A stretch of 64,000 nucleotides of DNA. Source: Teichococcus vastitatis. Its GTDB lineage: Bacteria; Pseudomonadota; Alphaproteobacteria; Acetobacterales; Acetobacteraceae. The position numbers and the translations under genes were made by a program. The stretch spans positions 62,001 through 126,000 of the forward strand of contig NZ_QXGS01000002.1 in assembly GCF_003604215.1 (NCBI RefSeq), in the 5' to 3' direction. Below the pieces are notes generated by a model. That model was given only the letters and a program-made list of their open reading frames with translations. It was not told where the DNA came from and did not search any database. Shown here piece by piece: positions 7,738 to 17,666 of the stretch (the stretch's first letter is position 1; every line of letters starts with the position of its first letter).

Positions 7738-8805
7738 ATGGACAGCGTGACCCAGGCCCTGTTCGGCGCCACCGTGGCGGCCGCCGGCTTCCACCGCACG
7801 CTCGGGCGGCGGGCGGTGGCGGCGGGGGCGGTGCTCGGCACCGTGCCGGACCTCGACGTGGCGGTGGGCTGGGTGGCGGATGGCTTCGCCAATTGGCGGC
7901 ATCATCGCGGCATCACCCATTCCATCCTGTTCGGCCCGGTGGTGGGGCCCTTCATCGGCCGCGCCATCGCCGGGTGGGAGGCGCGCCGCCGCGGCTCCGC
8001 CGACCCTGTCCGGATGCGCGCCTGGATGTGGCTGTGCGTGCTGGTGCTGCTGACCCATCCGGTGATCGATGTGTTCACCAGCTACGGCACGCAACTCCTG
8101 GCACCGCTCTCCGACCACCGCTTCGCGCTGAACGCCATGCCGATCATTGATCCGATCTACAGCGCGGTGCTGTTGCTGGCGGTGCTGGTGGCCGGGTTCA
8201 GCCGCCGCTCCGACCGCGCCGTGCCGGCCGCCGCCCTGGCGCTGCTGTTCATCACCGGCTGGACGCTGCATGCCTGGGCGCAGGGCGAGCGCACCGTGCA
8301 ACTGGCCCGCGCCCAGCTGGCCGGCAGCGGAATCACCGCCACCTCGATCGAGGCCTATCCGCTGCTGTTCCAGCCCTGGTACCGGCGGATCGTCGCCGAA
8401 GCGCCGGACGGGCTGCGCATCGGTCGCCACAGCCTGCTCGCGCCCGGCCCGATCCCTTGGACGCATGTGCCGCAGGAACCCGACCCACGCTTCAGCACGG
8501 TGGCGGCACTTCCCGAAGCGCGGCTGCTGCGCTGGTTCGCCCGCGGCCATCTGGCCTGGAGCGTGAACCCGGCCCCCGGCGGCGGCAGCGTCGTGGAAGT
8601 GTCCGACACCCGCTATGGCATGGCGGACAGCAGCCTGTTGGGGTTCTGGGGCATCCGCGTGCCGCTGGACGCCGGGGGACGGGTGCTCGGCCGGGCGGAA
8701 ATCTTTACCCGCCGCCCCGCCGCCGACGCGGCGTTCCTGGGCAGGTTCTGGCGGGAGCTGACGCAGGGCCCAGGGTCCGGCCGCGCGCCGGCCGGAGGCG
8801 GCTGA
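7738..8805 (+). CDS. Membrane-bound metal-dependent hydrolase (YdjM/DUF457 family)
   Basis: 355 residues. The N-terminal part holds the family motifs MDSVTQALFGATVAA, GTVPDLDVA, HHRGITHSILFG and THPVIDVFTSYGTQLL, whose His/Asp residues are the presumed metal site; several hydrophobic helices lie between residues ~90 and 190. The C-terminal ~170 residues look soluble and carry no motif I recognise. The ATG at 7738 is placed where the family begins, nine codons after an upstream ATG. The biological substrate of this family is unknown. The next gene follows after 63 bases on the same strand. Confidence 0.75.
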   Translation: MDSVTQALFGATVAAAGFHRTLGRRAVAAGAVLGTVPDLDVAVGWVADGFANWRHHRGITHSILFGPVVGPFIGRAIAGWEARRRGSADPVRMRAWMWLCVLVLLTHPVIDVFTSYGTQLLAPLSDHRFALNAMPIIDPIYSAVLLLAVLVAGFSRRSDRAVPAAALALLFITGWTLHAWAQGERTVQLARAQLAGSGITATSIEAYPLLFQPWYRRIVAEAPDGLRIGRHSLLAPGPIPWTHVPQEPDPRFSTVAALPEARLLRWFARGHLAWSVNPAPGGGSVVEVSDTRYGMADSSLLGFWGIRVPLDAGGRVLGRAEIFTRRPAADAAFLGRFWRELTQGPGSGRAPAGGG

Positions 8806-8868
8806 CCCGGCCTGTTTTTGAGCGCCGGCCCTGGATTGCCACGTTCCGCGGGCGTAGCTTGGCCCCCC

Positions 8869-9738
8869 ATGTCATCCTGGCGCGTGTCCTCCGAAACCGG
8901 CGAGCTGCGGGACGTCCTGGTCTGCCGGCCGGACCATTACCGCTGGCTGCCCACCAACAGCATCGCGCGGCGCACCTTGTCGGAAGCGCGGCAGGCGCCG
9001 GCGCCGGCGCACCTGCTGGCCCAGCATGCCGAGCTGGTGGCGGCAATCCAACAGGGCGGCGCCACCGTGCACCACCTGACGCCCGAGGCGCACCTGCCCT
9101 ACATGGTCTATACCCGCGACAGCGTGGTGGTGACGCACCGGGGCCCGGTGCTGTGCCAGCTGGAGCGGCCGCAGCGCCGCGGCGAATATGCCGGGCTGAT
9201 CGACTTCCACGCCGCGAACGGCAGCGGCTTCTGGCGCAAATCCTCCGCCGGAACGCTGGAAGGCGGCGACATCCACGTGATCCGCCCAGGCTTGGCGGCG
9301 ATCGGCCATTCCGGCGGCCGCACCGACGAGGCCGGCGCCGAACAGCTCGCCGGCTGGCTGCGCGCGGAAGGCTGGGAAGTCCGCCTCCAACCCTTCGACG
9401 AGCACTTCCTGCACCTCGACGTGTTGTTCTGCATGGCCGCGCCGGGCCTGGCCGTCGCCTGCACCGAGGTGCTGGACCCGGATTTCATCGGCTGGCTGCG
9501 GGACCACGGCATCCGCTGCATCCCGGTGCCCTACCGCGACGCCATGCAGCTCGGCTGTAACATCCTGGCGCTGGGGCGGGACCGGGTGGTGTCGGCACGC
9601 GGCAGCACGGCGCTGAACGCCGCGCTGCGCGCCGAGGGCCTGACCGTGCTGGACCCCGAGCTTTCCTTGTTCACTCTGGGCGGTGGCGGACCCCATTGCC
9701 TGACATGCCCGCTCTCGCGGGAGGAGTTCTCCGCATGA
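8869..9738 (+). CDS. Dimethylarginine dimethylaminohydrolase / amidinotransferase-family protein
   Basis: 289 residues with the pentein-fold pattern: VYTRDSVVVT near the N-terminal third, the substrate-binding GTLEGGDIHVI, the catalytic His in HFLHLDVLFC, and a C-terminal nucleophile Cys in GGGGPHCLTCPLSRE. Family members hydrolyse dimethylarginine or arginine to citrulline, or transfer amidino groups. The ATG at 8869 precedes the conserved SSWRVSSETGELRDVLVCRP opening. Its stop overlaps the next gene's start by four bases, implying joint translation with the FAD-linked dehydrogenase. Confidence 0.8.
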   Translation: MSSWRVSSETGELRDVLVCRPDHYRWLPTNSIARRTLSEARQAPAPAHLLAQHAELVAAIQQGGATVHHLTPEAHLPYMVYTRDSVVVTHRGPVLCQLERPQRRGEYAGLIDFHAANGSGFWRKSSAGTLEGGDIHVIRPGLAAIGHSGGRTDEAGAEQLAGWLRAEGWEVRLQPFDEHFLHLDVLFCMAAPGLAVACTEVLDPDFIGWLRDHGIRCIPVPYRDAMQLGCNILALGRDRVVSARGSTALNAALRAEGLTVLDPELSLFTLGGGGPHCLTCPLSREEFSA

Positions 9739-11129
9739 CCGTTGCCACCCACCCGCTGGATGCCGTGCTGGCCGCCGCCCGCGCCTTTCTCGGCGAGCGC
9801 CTGTCCACCAATGCCTCGGTGCGCGAGCAGCACGCCAAGGGCGAGGACGCCAACCCGCCCGTGCTGCCGGACGCCGTGGCCTTTGTTGAGAGCACCGAGG
9901 AAGTGTCGCGCCTGCTGGCGCTGTGCAACACGCACGGCGTCGCGGTGACGCCGTTCGGCGCCGGCACCAGCCTGGAAGGCCATGTGGTGCCGGTGCGGCG
10001 CGGCATCAGCCTGGACCTGTCGCGCATGGCCGCGATCCTGGAAGTCAACCCCGAGGACATGGACTGCTTGGTGGAGCCGGGCGTGTCGCGCCACCAGCTC
10101 AACGACCACCTGCGCGACCAGGGGCTGTTCTTCCCCGTCGATCCCGGCAGCCATTGCAGCCTGGGCGGCATGGTGGCGACGCGCGCCTCCGGCACCAATG
10201 CCGTGCTGTACGGCACCATGCGGGAGGCGACCATGGGGCTGGAGGTGGTGCTGGCCGATGGCCGCGTGATCAACACCGGCGGGCGGGCGCGCAAATCCTC
10301 CTCCGGCTACGACCTGACGCGGCTGTTCGTGGGCTCGGAAGGCACGCTGGGCGTGATCACCAAGATCCGGCTGCGGCTGCAGGGCATTCCGGAGGCGACC
10401 ACCGCCGCCGTGTGCCAGTTCGACAGCCTGCAGGCGGCGGTCGAGACGGTGATCATGACCATGCAGGCCGGCGTGCGCGTGGCCCGCATCGAGTTGGCCG
10501 ATGCCGACCAGATGCGCGCCTCGATCGCCTATTCGAAGCTGCCCTACGAGCCGCTGCCGACCTTGTTCCTGGAATTCCACGGCAGCCCGTCCGGTGTGCG
10601 GGAACAGGCCGAGGCGGTGGAAGCGATCGCCAGCGACATGGGCGGCCGCGGCTTCGCCTGGGCCGAGGATGCCGAAACGCGCAGCAGGCTATGGAAGGCG
10701 CGGCACGATGCCTGGTGGGCGGCCAACGCGCTGTATCCCGGCTGCCGCGGCATCACCACCGATGTGTGCGTGCCCATCTCGAGGCTGGCGGAGGCCATTG
10801 TCGGCGCCAAGGACCTGGCCATCGCCGCCGGGCAGAACACCTGCATCGTCGGGCATGTGGGCGACGGCAACTACCATTGCGTGATCCTGTTCCCGGCCGA
10901 CGACCCGCAGGGGCTGGAGAAGGCCTGGGCGCTGGACCGGCAGATCGTCGCCGCCGGCCTGGCGCTGGGCGGCACCTGCTCGGGCGAGCACGGCGTTGGC
11001 CTCGGCAAGCGCGAGTTCCTGGTGCAGGAGCACGGCGCCGACGTGCTCGACGTGATGCGCGGGCTGAAGGCGGCGATGGATCCCAGGGGCATCCTGAATC
11101 CGGGCAAGATGTTCCCCGAGGCTGCCTGA
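9735..11129 (+). CDS. FAD-linked D-2-hydroxyacid dehydrogenase (GlcD/D-lactate dehydrogenase type)
   Basis: 464 residues of the vanillyl-alcohol-oxidase/PCMH fold. FAD-binding motifs PFGAGTSLEGHVVPV and DPGSHCSLGGMVATRASGTNA lie in the first 160 residues; the C-terminal cap carries GHVGDGNYHC and CSGEHGVGLGKREFL, which supply the metal and substrate ligands of cytochrome-type D-lactate and glycolate dehydrogenases. It oxidises a D-2-hydroxyacid and passes electrons to the respiratory chain. The ATG at 9735 overlaps the preceding stop. A TRAP transporter follows 148 bases downstream and may import its substrate. Confidence 0.88.
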   Translation: MTVATHPLDAVLAAARAFLGERLSTNASVREQHAKGEDANPPVLPDAVAFVESTEEVSRLLALCNTHGVAVTPFGAGTSLEGHVVPVRRGISLDLSRMAAILEVNPEDMDCLVEPGVSRHQLNDHLRDQGLFFPVDPGSHCSLGGMVATRASGTNAVLYGTMREATMGLEVVLADGRVINTGGRARKSSSGYDLTRLFVGSEGTLGVITKIRLRLQGIPEATTAAVCQFDSLQAAVETVIMTMQAGVRVARIELADADQMRASIAYSKLPYEPLPTLFLEFHGSPSGVREQAEAVEAIASDMGGRGFAWAEDAETRSRLWKARHDAWWAANALYPGCRGITTDVCVPISRLAEAIVGAKDLAIAAGQNTCIVGHVGDGNYHCVILFPADDPQGLEKAWALDRQIVAAGLALGGTCSGEHGVGLGKREFLVQEHGADVLDVMRGLKAAMDPRGILNPGKMFPEAA

Positions 11130-11277
11130 CCATCCGGCGGGGCATCGGGCGCCGGTGTCCCGCAGATTGTTTCGCCCGGCAACGTTCCCGCGTGACAAAT
11201 CGCGGCCTCTCCCCGAAAATAGCGGAAAATCGATGCGCGCCCGCAACGCCTTCGATCTGGGAAAAGAGAAGTCCGAG

Positions 11278-12387
11278 ATGATCCGCCGCCAATTGCTGAC
11301 CGGAAGCGCCGCCTTCGGCGCCGTTGCCGCGACCGCCACCCTGTCCGCCCCGGCCATCGCGCAAAGCGCGCCGGAGATCCGCTGGCGCCTGGCCAGCTCC
11401 TTCCCCCGCTCGCTGGACACCATCTGGGGCGCGGGCGAGCACGTGGCGAAGCGCGTCGCCGCGCTGACCGACAACAAGTTCCAGATCCGTGCCTTCCCGG
11501 CGGGTGAGCTGGTGCCCGGCCTGCAGGTGGCCGACGCGGTGCAGAACGGCACGGTGGAGTGCGCCCACACCGCCTCCTACTACTTCGTCGGCAAGGATCC
11601 GACCTTCGCCTTCGACGGCGCGGTGCCCTTCGGCCTGAACATGCGGCAAACCAATGCATGGTTGCAGCAGGGCGGCGGCCGCGACGTGCTGCGCGAGTTC
11701 TTCGCCGGCTACAACATCGTTTCCATCCCCGCCGGCAACACCGGCGCGCAGATGGGCGGCTGGTTCCGCAAGGAAGTGAAAACCGTCGCCGACCTGAACG
11801 GGCTGAAGATGCGCATCGGCGGCTTCGCCGGCAACGTCATGCAGAAGCTCGGCGTGGTGCCGCAGCAGATTGCCGGCGGCGACATCTACCCGGCGCTGGA
11901 AAAGGGCACGGTGGACGCCGCCGAGTGGATCGGCCCCTATGACGACGAGAAGCTCGGCTTCAACCGCGTCGCGCCTTTTTATTACTTCCCCGGCTGGTGG
12001 GAGGGCTGCCTGAACCTGTCCCTCTACATCAACAAGGCCAAGTATGACGAGCTGCCGGCGCTCTACCGCGAGGTGCTGGAAAGCGCCTGCCGCGACGCCA
12101 CCATCGAAACCATGGCCAAGTACGACGTGCAGAACCCCGCGGCGCTGCGCCGGCTGATCGCCGCCGGCACCCAGCTTCGTCCCTTCCCGCGCGAGGTCAT
12201 GGCCGCCAGCTACAAGGCCGCTTTCGAGCTGTATGACGAGACGGCGGCCAAGAACGAGAAGTTCAAGACCATCTACGAGCAGTGGCGCGCCTTCCGCGAC
12301 GAGCAGTATGGCTGGTTCCGCGTCGCCGAGAACAGCTTCGACCAGTTCGTCTACGCGATGTATGCGCAGGAAGCGCAGCGCCGCTGA
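11278..12387 (+). CDS. dctP: TRAP transporter solute-binding protein (DctP family)
   Basis: 369 residues. The N-terminus MIRRQLLTGSAAFG, a hydrophobic segment and an APAIAQS cleavage site look like a twin-arginine signal. The mature protein carries the DctP pattern including LNGLKMRIGGFAGNVMQKLG and the family arginine, followed by GGDIYPALEKGTVDAAEWIGP and an aromatic-rich PFYYFPGWWEG. It resembles the TakP branch that binds 2-oxo or 2-hydroxy monocarboxylates. Start at 11278, just after an AGAGAAG. The DctQ and DctM genes follow directly, giving a complete transporter. Confidence 0.88.
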   Translation: MIRRQLLTGSAAFGAVAATATLSAPAIAQSAPEIRWRLASSFPRSLDTIWGAGEHVAKRVAALTDNKFQIRAFPAGELVPGLQVADAVQNGTVECAHTASYYFVGKDPTFAFDGAVPFGLNMRQTNAWLQQGGGRDVLREFFAGYNIVSIPAGNTGAQMGGWFRKEVKTVADLNGLKMRIGGFAGNVMQKLGVVPQQIAGGDIYPALEKGTVDAAEWIGPYDDEKLGFNRVAPFYYFPGWWEGCLNLSLYINKAKYDELPALYREVLESACRDATIETMAKYDVQNPAALRRLIAAGTQLRPFPREVMAASYKAAFELYDETAAKNEKFKTIYEQWRAFRDEQYGWFRVAENSFDQFVYAMYAQEAQRR

Positions 12388-12423
12388 GGCGGGACCTTTC
12401 GTTGGAATAAGGAACACGGGCTT

Positions 12424-12972
12424 ATGGGTGCCCTGCTTGCTTTCAGCCGGGTGATGGACCGCGTCAGCCATGTTTTCGGTGAGGCGGCCTCCTGGATGGT
12501 GCTGTTGAGCTGTGCGATCAGCGCGGGCAACGCCACTATCCGCTATGGCATGAACTATTCGTCCAATGCCTGGCTGGAGGTGCAGTGGTACCTGTTCGCC
12601 GGCATCGTCATGCTCGGTGCCTCGTACACGCTGCTGCGCAACGAGCATGTGCGGGTCGATCTGGTGTTCGGCAACCTGTCGCCGCGCGCCCGCCTCTGGG
12701 TGGATGTGTTCGGGCTGGTGCTGTTCCTGCTGCCGGCCATGATGCTGCTGGCCTGGATGACCTGGCCGTTCTTTCTCGACAGCTTCCTGCGGAACGAGGC
12801 CTCCTCCAATGCCGGCGGCCTGCTCCGCTGGCCGGTGAAGATCCTGCTGCCGCTGGGCTTCCTGCTGCTGTCGCTGCAGGGCATGTCGGAGCTGATCAAG
12901 CGCGTCGCGCTGCTGCGCGGCGAGCAGCCGGATACCGAGGTGGTCACCGAATACCACCGCCCCGACCAATAA
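12424..12972 (+). CDS. dctQ: TRAP transporter small permease (DctQ)
   Basis: 182 residues with four hydrophobic helices, at about residues 20-40, 55-75, 95-120 and 140-160. The second region contains the family motif NAWLEVQWYLFAGIVMLGASYTL and NEHVRVDL. It forms the membrane complex with DctM. It starts 36 bases after the dctP stop with AAGGAA upstream; dctM follows after 32 bases, so the order is P-Q-M. Confidence 0.9.
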   Translation: MGALLAFSRVMDRVSHVFGEAASWMVLLSCAISAGNATIRYGMNYSSNAWLEVQWYLFAGIVMLGASYTLLRNEHVRVDLVFGNLSPRARLWVDVFGLVLFLLPAMMLLAWMTWPFFLDSFLRNEASSNAGGLLRWPVKILLPLGFLLLSLQGMSELIKRVALLRGEQPDTEVVTEYHRPDQ

Positions 12973-13004
12973 GCGCCACCTCGTAGAGCGGATCACCCTT
13001 TCCA

Positions 13005-14417
13005 ATGCTGACCCTTGAGATGATGCCGCCGCTGATGTTCGGCGGCCTCGTCGTGTTCCTGCTGATCGGCTTTCCGGTGGCCTTCTCGCTCGCCGCAGTG
13101 GGGCTGTTCTTCGGCTTCATGTCGATCGAGCTGGGCTACTTCACCTCGGCCTATCTCGGCAACCTGCCCTTCCGCGTGTTCGGCATCATGTCGAACGACC
13201 TGTTGCTGGCGATCCCCTTCTTCACCCTGATGGGCGCCATCCTGGAACGCTGCGGGCTGGCCGAGGACCTGCTGGAAGGCACCGGTCAGCTGTTCGGCAA
13301 GGTGCCTGGCGGTCTCGCCTATGCCGTCATCCTGGTGGGCGCGGTGCTCGGCGCCATCACCGGCACCGTCGCCGCTTCCGTGATCGCCATGGGCATGATC
13401 TCACTGCCGATCATGATCCGCTACGGCTACGACATGCGCATCGCGACGGGCGTGATCGCGGCTTCGGGCACCATCACCCAGGTGATTCCGCCTTCTCTGG
13501 TGCTGATCATCCTGGGCGACCAGCTCGGCAGAAGCGTTGGCGACATGTACGCGGGCGCTATCGGGCCGTCGATCCTGCAGGTGACGTTGTTCCTCCTGTT
13601 CATTCTCGCGACGTCCATCCTCCAGCCGCACAAGGTGCCGGCCTTGCCGCCCGAGGCGCTAGGAACCCGCGGCTGGCCGCTCTACTGGCGCGTCATCAAG
13701 GGGATGGTGCCGTCGGTGGTGCTGATCTTCCTTGTGCTCGGCACCATCTTCCTCGGCCTGGCGACGCCTACCGAAGCGGGCGCGATGGGCGCGGTGGGCG
13801 CCGTGGGGCTGGCGGCCGCCAACCGCCGCCTGAGCTGGACGCTGGTGAAGCAGGCCATGGACAACACCATGCGCATCACCTGCATGGTGATCTTCATCCT
13901 GGTCGGCTCCACCGTCTTCTCCCTGGTGTTCCAGGGCGTCGATGGCTCGCTGTGGATCGAGCACCTGTTGTCGCACCTGCCGGGCGGCCAGGTCGGGTTC
14001 CTGATCTTCGTCAACATCTTCATCTTCTTTCTGGCGTTCTTTCTCGACTTCTTCGAGATCGCCTTCATCGTGGTGCCGCTGCTGGCCCCGGTTGCCGCCA
14101 AGCTGGACATCGACCTGGTCTGGTTCGGCGTGCTGCTTTGCGTGAACATGCAGACCAGCTTCATGCACCCGCCCTTCGGCTTCGCACTGTTCTACCTGCG
14201 CGGCATCGCGCCCAAGACCGTGCGGTCGAGCGACATCTATTGGGGCGCGATTCCCTGGGTCGGGCTGCAGCTGATCCTGGTGGCCATCGTGATTTTCTGG
14301 CCGGAGAGCGTGACCTACTGGCTGGACAAGGGAACGGGCGTCGATCCGGCCTCGGTGCGCATCGAGGTGCCGTTGCCCGACATGCCGAGCGACGACGCGC
14401 CCATCATCTTCAAGTAA
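13005..14417 (+). CDS. dctM: TRAP transporter large permease (DctM)
   Basis: 470 residues with about 12 to 13 hydrophobic segments. Typical DctM signatures are SNDLLLAIPFFTLMGAILE, the glycine-rich GAVLGAITGTVAASVIAMG, SGTITQVIPPSLVLIILG and the C-terminal ATPTEAGAMGAVGA repeat region. It is the sodium-coupled translocation subunit. It has a longer-than-minimal loop after helix 5 (residues ~200-225), typical of the larger TakP-type DctM proteins. Last gene of the dctPQM group, followed by hairpins. Confidence 0.92.
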   Translation: MLTLEMMPPLMFGGLVVFLLIGFPVAFSLAAVGLFFGFMSIELGYFTSAYLGNLPFRVFGIMSNDLLLAIPFFTLMGAILERCGLAEDLLEGTGQLFGKVPGGLAYAVILVGAVLGAITGTVAASVIAMGMISLPIMIRYGYDMRIATGVIAASGTITQVIPPSLVLIILGDQLGRSVGDMYAGAIGPSILQVTLFLLFILATSILQPHKVPALPPEALGTRGWPLYWRVIKGMVPSVVLIFLVLGTIFLGLATPTEAGAMGAVGAVGLAAANRRLSWTLVKQAMDNTMRITCMVIFILVGSTVFSLVFQGVDGSLWIEHLLSHLPGGQVGFLIFVNIFIFFLAFFLDFFEIAFIVVPLLAPVAAKLDIDLVWFGVLLCVNMQTSFMHPPFGFALFYLRGIAPKTVRSSDIYWGAIPWVGLQLILVAIVIFWPESVTYWLDKGTGVDPASVRIEVPLPDMPSDDAPIIFK

Positions 14418-14429
14418 AGGCGGCGACGT

Positions 14430-14458
14430 GCTCCGGGACAACGGGATCGTTCCGGAGC
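14430..14458. terminator. Hairpin downstream of dctM
   Basis: GCTCCGG at 14430-14436 pairs with CCGGAGC at 14452-14458, with an inner AACG/CGTT stem, starting 12 bases after the dctM stop. A second perfect hairpin, CCCGCG-ATGA-CGCGGG, lies at 14541-14556. Both fall in the 205-base gap between convergent genes. Neither has a T-run, so the terminator call rests on structure and location. Confidence 0.5.
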
Positions 14459-14622
14459 GCGGCACGACCGGACCGTCGCCCCGCATCCGCCGGCCATGAA
14501 CCTCCGGCAGCCGCGGTCTCGGCCCATGCGGCTCCCGGAGCCCGCGATGACGCGGGAGTGTCGCCTCCGCAGAATAACGAGCCCGGAATGGCCCACCGGG
14601 CCGCATCCCCGCCCGCGGCGCG

Positions 14623-15918
14623 TCAGTCCAGCACACCCCTCACCAGCACGATCTTCGTCCGCTCGCTGCCGATGCCGAAATCGTCATCGTTGATCAGCAT
14701 CAGCGTTCGGTCGGGCAGAACCGCGACGCCTTCCAGCTTTCCTGGCAGTTCCAGGTGCTCGGCGCTGTCCAGCACCAGGCGCTTGGCCAGCGGCGTGACC
14801 TCGGTGCCGGCGAGGTCGTTGCGCTGCTCCAGGCTCGGCGCGGTGGCCGCCTCGTCCCAGGAACTGCCCAGGATGTCAGTCGCCCCGCCGAGCCGCACCT
14901 CGTATAGCTTGGTGGTCTTTTCCGTCCGCTCCAGCACCAGCAGCCGGTCGGGACCGAGCCAGCTCATCTCAGAGATGCGCGGATCGTTCTGCTTGTCCGA
15001 CGGATCATTGCGGAAGCTTTGCGGCGCGTCGAGCTGGTACACCCACTCGCCCGTCACGCGGTTATCGGCCGGGTCATAGCGCAGCAGCCGGGTGTTGCGC
15101 GCGGCGCGGTAGGCAGCGGCATCCGGATTGGCCAGCGGGTTCTGCAGAACCGTGTACAGCGTCGCGCCATCGGGCGTGCCGGCGATGCTCTCGATGCCGC
15201 GATTGGATTGCCGCCTGGCCAGGATGGCGGGCAGGCCCTCCACCACCTCGTAGCCGGCGCCGGAAAACTCGCCGGCGGTGCCGGCCGGCACCACGCGGCG
15301 GCGGATGCGACCATCGGGCGCCACCTGCACCAGGGAGGGGCCGTTCTCCTCGCCGATCCAGGCGGTGCCGTCCGGCAGGCGGATCAGACCCTCGGCGTCG
15401 ATGGCGGACACGTCATGGGCCAGCTTGCGGCCCTGCCCGTCCAGCGGCTGTTCGGTGCGGCCCGGCAGCGGATTGGTCAGGCCGGTGATCGGGCGGCCAT
15501 CCCGTGTCTTCAGCGCGATGGACTCGAACACCTGGAAGCGCCGCTCGGCCGGCAGCAGCCGCACGCCGTAGAGGGTGGGAGCATAATCCGGCACCGGGTA
15601 GAGCCGCCCCTTCGGATCGGCGGCGCAGATCCGCGCGGCGGGCAGCCCGGTGACGGGCTCGGCATCGCCGCAGGCGATGTTGGGGCCGCGGTCGGACAGG
15701 GTGTAGACGATGTCCACCGGATCGCCCGCACGGTGATGGGCGGCGCTGCCGATTCCCACGCTGAGATCCAGCGTCCTGCCGCCCTCGAAGGCGAAGCGGC
15801 CGAGGCGCAGGACCGGATCCTGGCTCTCCAGCACGGTGATCTCGGGCGCGGCCCGGGCGGGGAGGTTCCAGGCGGGCAGCAGCAGGCAGGTGCCGAGCAG
15901 GAGGCGACGCATCGTCAT
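14623..15918 (-). CDS. Exported esterase-like/phytase-like beta-propeller protein
   Basis: 431 residues. The N-terminus MTMRRLLLGTCLLLPAWNL followed by PARAAPE is a classical signal peptide, cleaved after ARA. The mature part has recurring propeller-type strands and the family features LSDRGPNIACGDAEP near the start, SAIDAEGLIRLPDGTAWIGEE in the middle, and KLEGVAVLPDRTLMLINDDDFG near the end, matching the 'esterase-like activity of phytase' domain. It is expected in the periplasm; the substrate could be a phosphoester, but the acidic residues alone do not decide this. Confidence 0.82.
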   Translation of the reverse strand: MTMRRLLLGTCLLLPAWNLPARAAPEITVLESQDPVLRLGRFAFEGGRTLDLSVGIGSAAHHRAGDPVDIVYTLSDRGPNIACGDAEPVTGLPAARICAADPKGRLYPVPDYAPTLYGVRLLPAERRFQVFESIALKTRDGRPITGLTNPLPGRTEQPLDGQGRKLAHDVSAIDAEGLIRLPDGTAWIGEENGPSLVQVAPDGRIRRRVVPAGTAGEFSGAGYEVVEGLPAILARRQSNRGIESIAGTPDGATLYTVLQNPLANPDAAAYRAARNTRLLRYDPADNRVTGEWVYQLDAPQSFRNDPSDKQNDPRISEMSWLGPDRLLVLERTEKTTKLYEVRLGGATDILGSSWDEAATAPSLEQRNDLAGTEVTPLAKRLVLDSAEHLELPGKLEGVAVLPDRTLMLINDDDFGIGSERTKIVLVRGVLD

Positions 15919-16008
15919 GATCCAGATCTTCGCAACAACTCGCGCAGGCTAGGCCCGGCGCCGCCGCCCGGCACGTGATCGTTGAATGACCGCTCCGCCG
16001 GCCGCCGG

Positions 16009-17640
16009 TCACCCCGCCATCAGCGCGCGGTAAGCCATCTGGTCGTCATGCATGCGGCGGAACACGGCGTATTTGGCATCGTGGAACCGCCGCACCGGGC
16101 CGCCCCCCGCCTCGATCACCGCGCCGGCGCGGCTCATCGCCGCCATCGCCGCCGGCAGGTCCGGCTGCACCCCGCCTGCCACGGCGCCCAGCATGGCGGC
16201 GCCGAGCAGGATCGCCTCCGGCTCCGCCGGCAGCACGATGCGGCAGCCGGTGGCATCGGCGTGCTCGCGCAGGAAGACCGGGTTCTTGGTGCCGCCGCCG
16301 CAGGCCAGCACCGTGTCGATGCGGTAGCCCTGCTCGTTCAGCGTCTCGATGATGTGCCGCGTTCCGTAGGCCACCGCCTGCACGGTGGCGAGGTACAGCA
16401 CCGCGAGGTCGTCCGCCGTGGCTGAGAGCCGCAGCCCGGACACCATGCCGCGCAGCGAGGCATCGGCGCGCGGCGAGCGGTTGCCATGGAAATCGGGCAT
16501 CACGTGCAGCGCGTCGGTGAGCAGCGCCGGGAATGGCAGCCCGCTGGCCAGTGAGGCGACGCGCTCATTCAGCGCCTGGTAGATGCTGGTGCCGGCCTGC
16601 CGCGCCGCCTCCGCCAGGGCCGGATAGGCGGCGTGGGTGGTGATCACATGGTCGATCAGCGCGCCGGTGGCGGATTGCCCACCCTCGTTCAGCCACAGCC
16701 CCGGCTGCATCGCGGAATAATACGGCCCCCACACTCCCGGCACGAAGCGGGGCGAGGCGGACACCGCCATGTGGCAGGAAGAGGTGCCGCCCACCAGCGC
16801 GACGCGACGCAGCAACGCCGGCTCGTCCGGCGCCGCGCCGTCCAGCGCCGCGCCGATGACCCCGAGTCCCCCGGCATGCGCGTCGATGGCCGAGGTGCCG
16901 ACGGCGATGCCGGCCGGCAGCCCGAACTCCGCCGCCGCTGCCGCGCTCAGCCCGCCGCCGATCGGATGGCCGACCGGCAGGATGGCGGTGCCGATGCGGC
17001 GGAAATCGTCCTCCACCAGCTCCTCCAGCCCGATGGCGCGGAAAAAGCCCTCATCCCAGCGCCCCTCCTGGCCAAGATAGGTCCATTTGCAGACGGTGGA
17101 GCACAGCGAGCGGGACGCGCTGCCGGTGGCGCGCCAAGTGAGGAAATCCGGCAGGTCGAAGAAATATGCGGCGCGCGCCCAGGCCTCCGGCAGGTGCCGC
17201 TTCAGCCAAAGCAGCTTCGGCGTCTGCATCTCCAGCGACACCTTGCCGCCGACATAGCGCAGCACATCATGGCCGCCGGCGTTGATCAGCTCCGCCTCGG
17301 CACCGGCGCGATGGTCCATCCAGACGATGATGTCCTGCTCTGGCGCTGCATCGGGGCTGGCGCTGACCGGCGCCCCCGCCGCATCCAGCACCACCAGCGA
17401 GCAGGTGGCGTCGAAGCCGATGCCGCGCACGGCGGCAGGATCGAGCCCCTCCATGGCCGCGCGCACCGCTGCGCCCACCGCAGCCCAGATATCGGCCGAG
17501 GATTGCTGCGCGAAATCCGGACGCGGCCGCCACATCCGGATCGGCCGCACCGCCTGCGCCAGCATGCGGCCTGCGGGCGTGAAGGCGGCGGCGCGGGCAC
17601 TGCCGGTTCCCACATCCACGCCGATCAGGATGGTCTGCAT
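16009..17640 (-). CDS. FGGY-family pentulose kinase (D-ribulokinase-type)
   Basis: 543 residues, the length of the YDR109C/D-ribulose kinase branch rather than xylulokinase. The N-terminus [17 protein letters not shown] binds ATP, VWMDHRA is the substrate/catalytic region, and the C-terminal [17 protein letters not shown] plus [20 protein letters not shown] are FGGY signatures. It phosphorylates a ketopentose or a related polyol. The ATG at 17640 has AGGAGA upstream. It lies 26 bases after the DeoR-family regulator and is presumably controlled with the divergent deoC operon. Confidence 0.85.
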   Translation of the reverse strand: MQTILIGVDVGTGSARAAAFTPAGRMLAQAVRPIRMWRPRPDFAQQSSADIWAAVGAAVRAAMEGLDPAAVRGIGFDATCSLVVLDAAGAPVSASPDAAPEQDIIVWMDHRAGAEAELINAGGHDVLRYVGGKVSLEMQTPKLLWLKRHLPEAWARAAYFFDLPDFLTWRATGSASRSLCSTVCKWTYLGQEGRWDEGFFRAIGLEELVEDDFRRIGTAILPVGHPIGGGLSAAAAAEFGLPAGIAVGTSAIDAHAGGLGVIGAALDGAAPDEPALLRRVALVGGTSSCHMAVSASPRFVPGVWGPYYSAMQPGLWLNEGGQSATGALIDHVITTHAAYPALAEAARQAGTSIYQALNERVASLASGLPFPALLTDALHVMPDFHGNRSPRADASLRGMVSGLRLSATADDLAVLYLATVQAVAYGTRHIIETLNEQGYRIDTVLACGGGTKNPVFLREHADATGCRIVLPAEPEAILLGAAMLGAVAGGVQPDLPAAMAAMSRAGAVIEAGGGPVRRFHDAKYAVFRRMHDDQMAYRALMAG

Positions 17641-17666
17641 CGGATTGCTTCTCCTGCAAGGCCGGA

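Noticed and set aside
10753..13005. A minus-strand frame of about 750 codons
   Set aside because: Antisense to the TRAP dctP/dctQ genes; no domain pattern.
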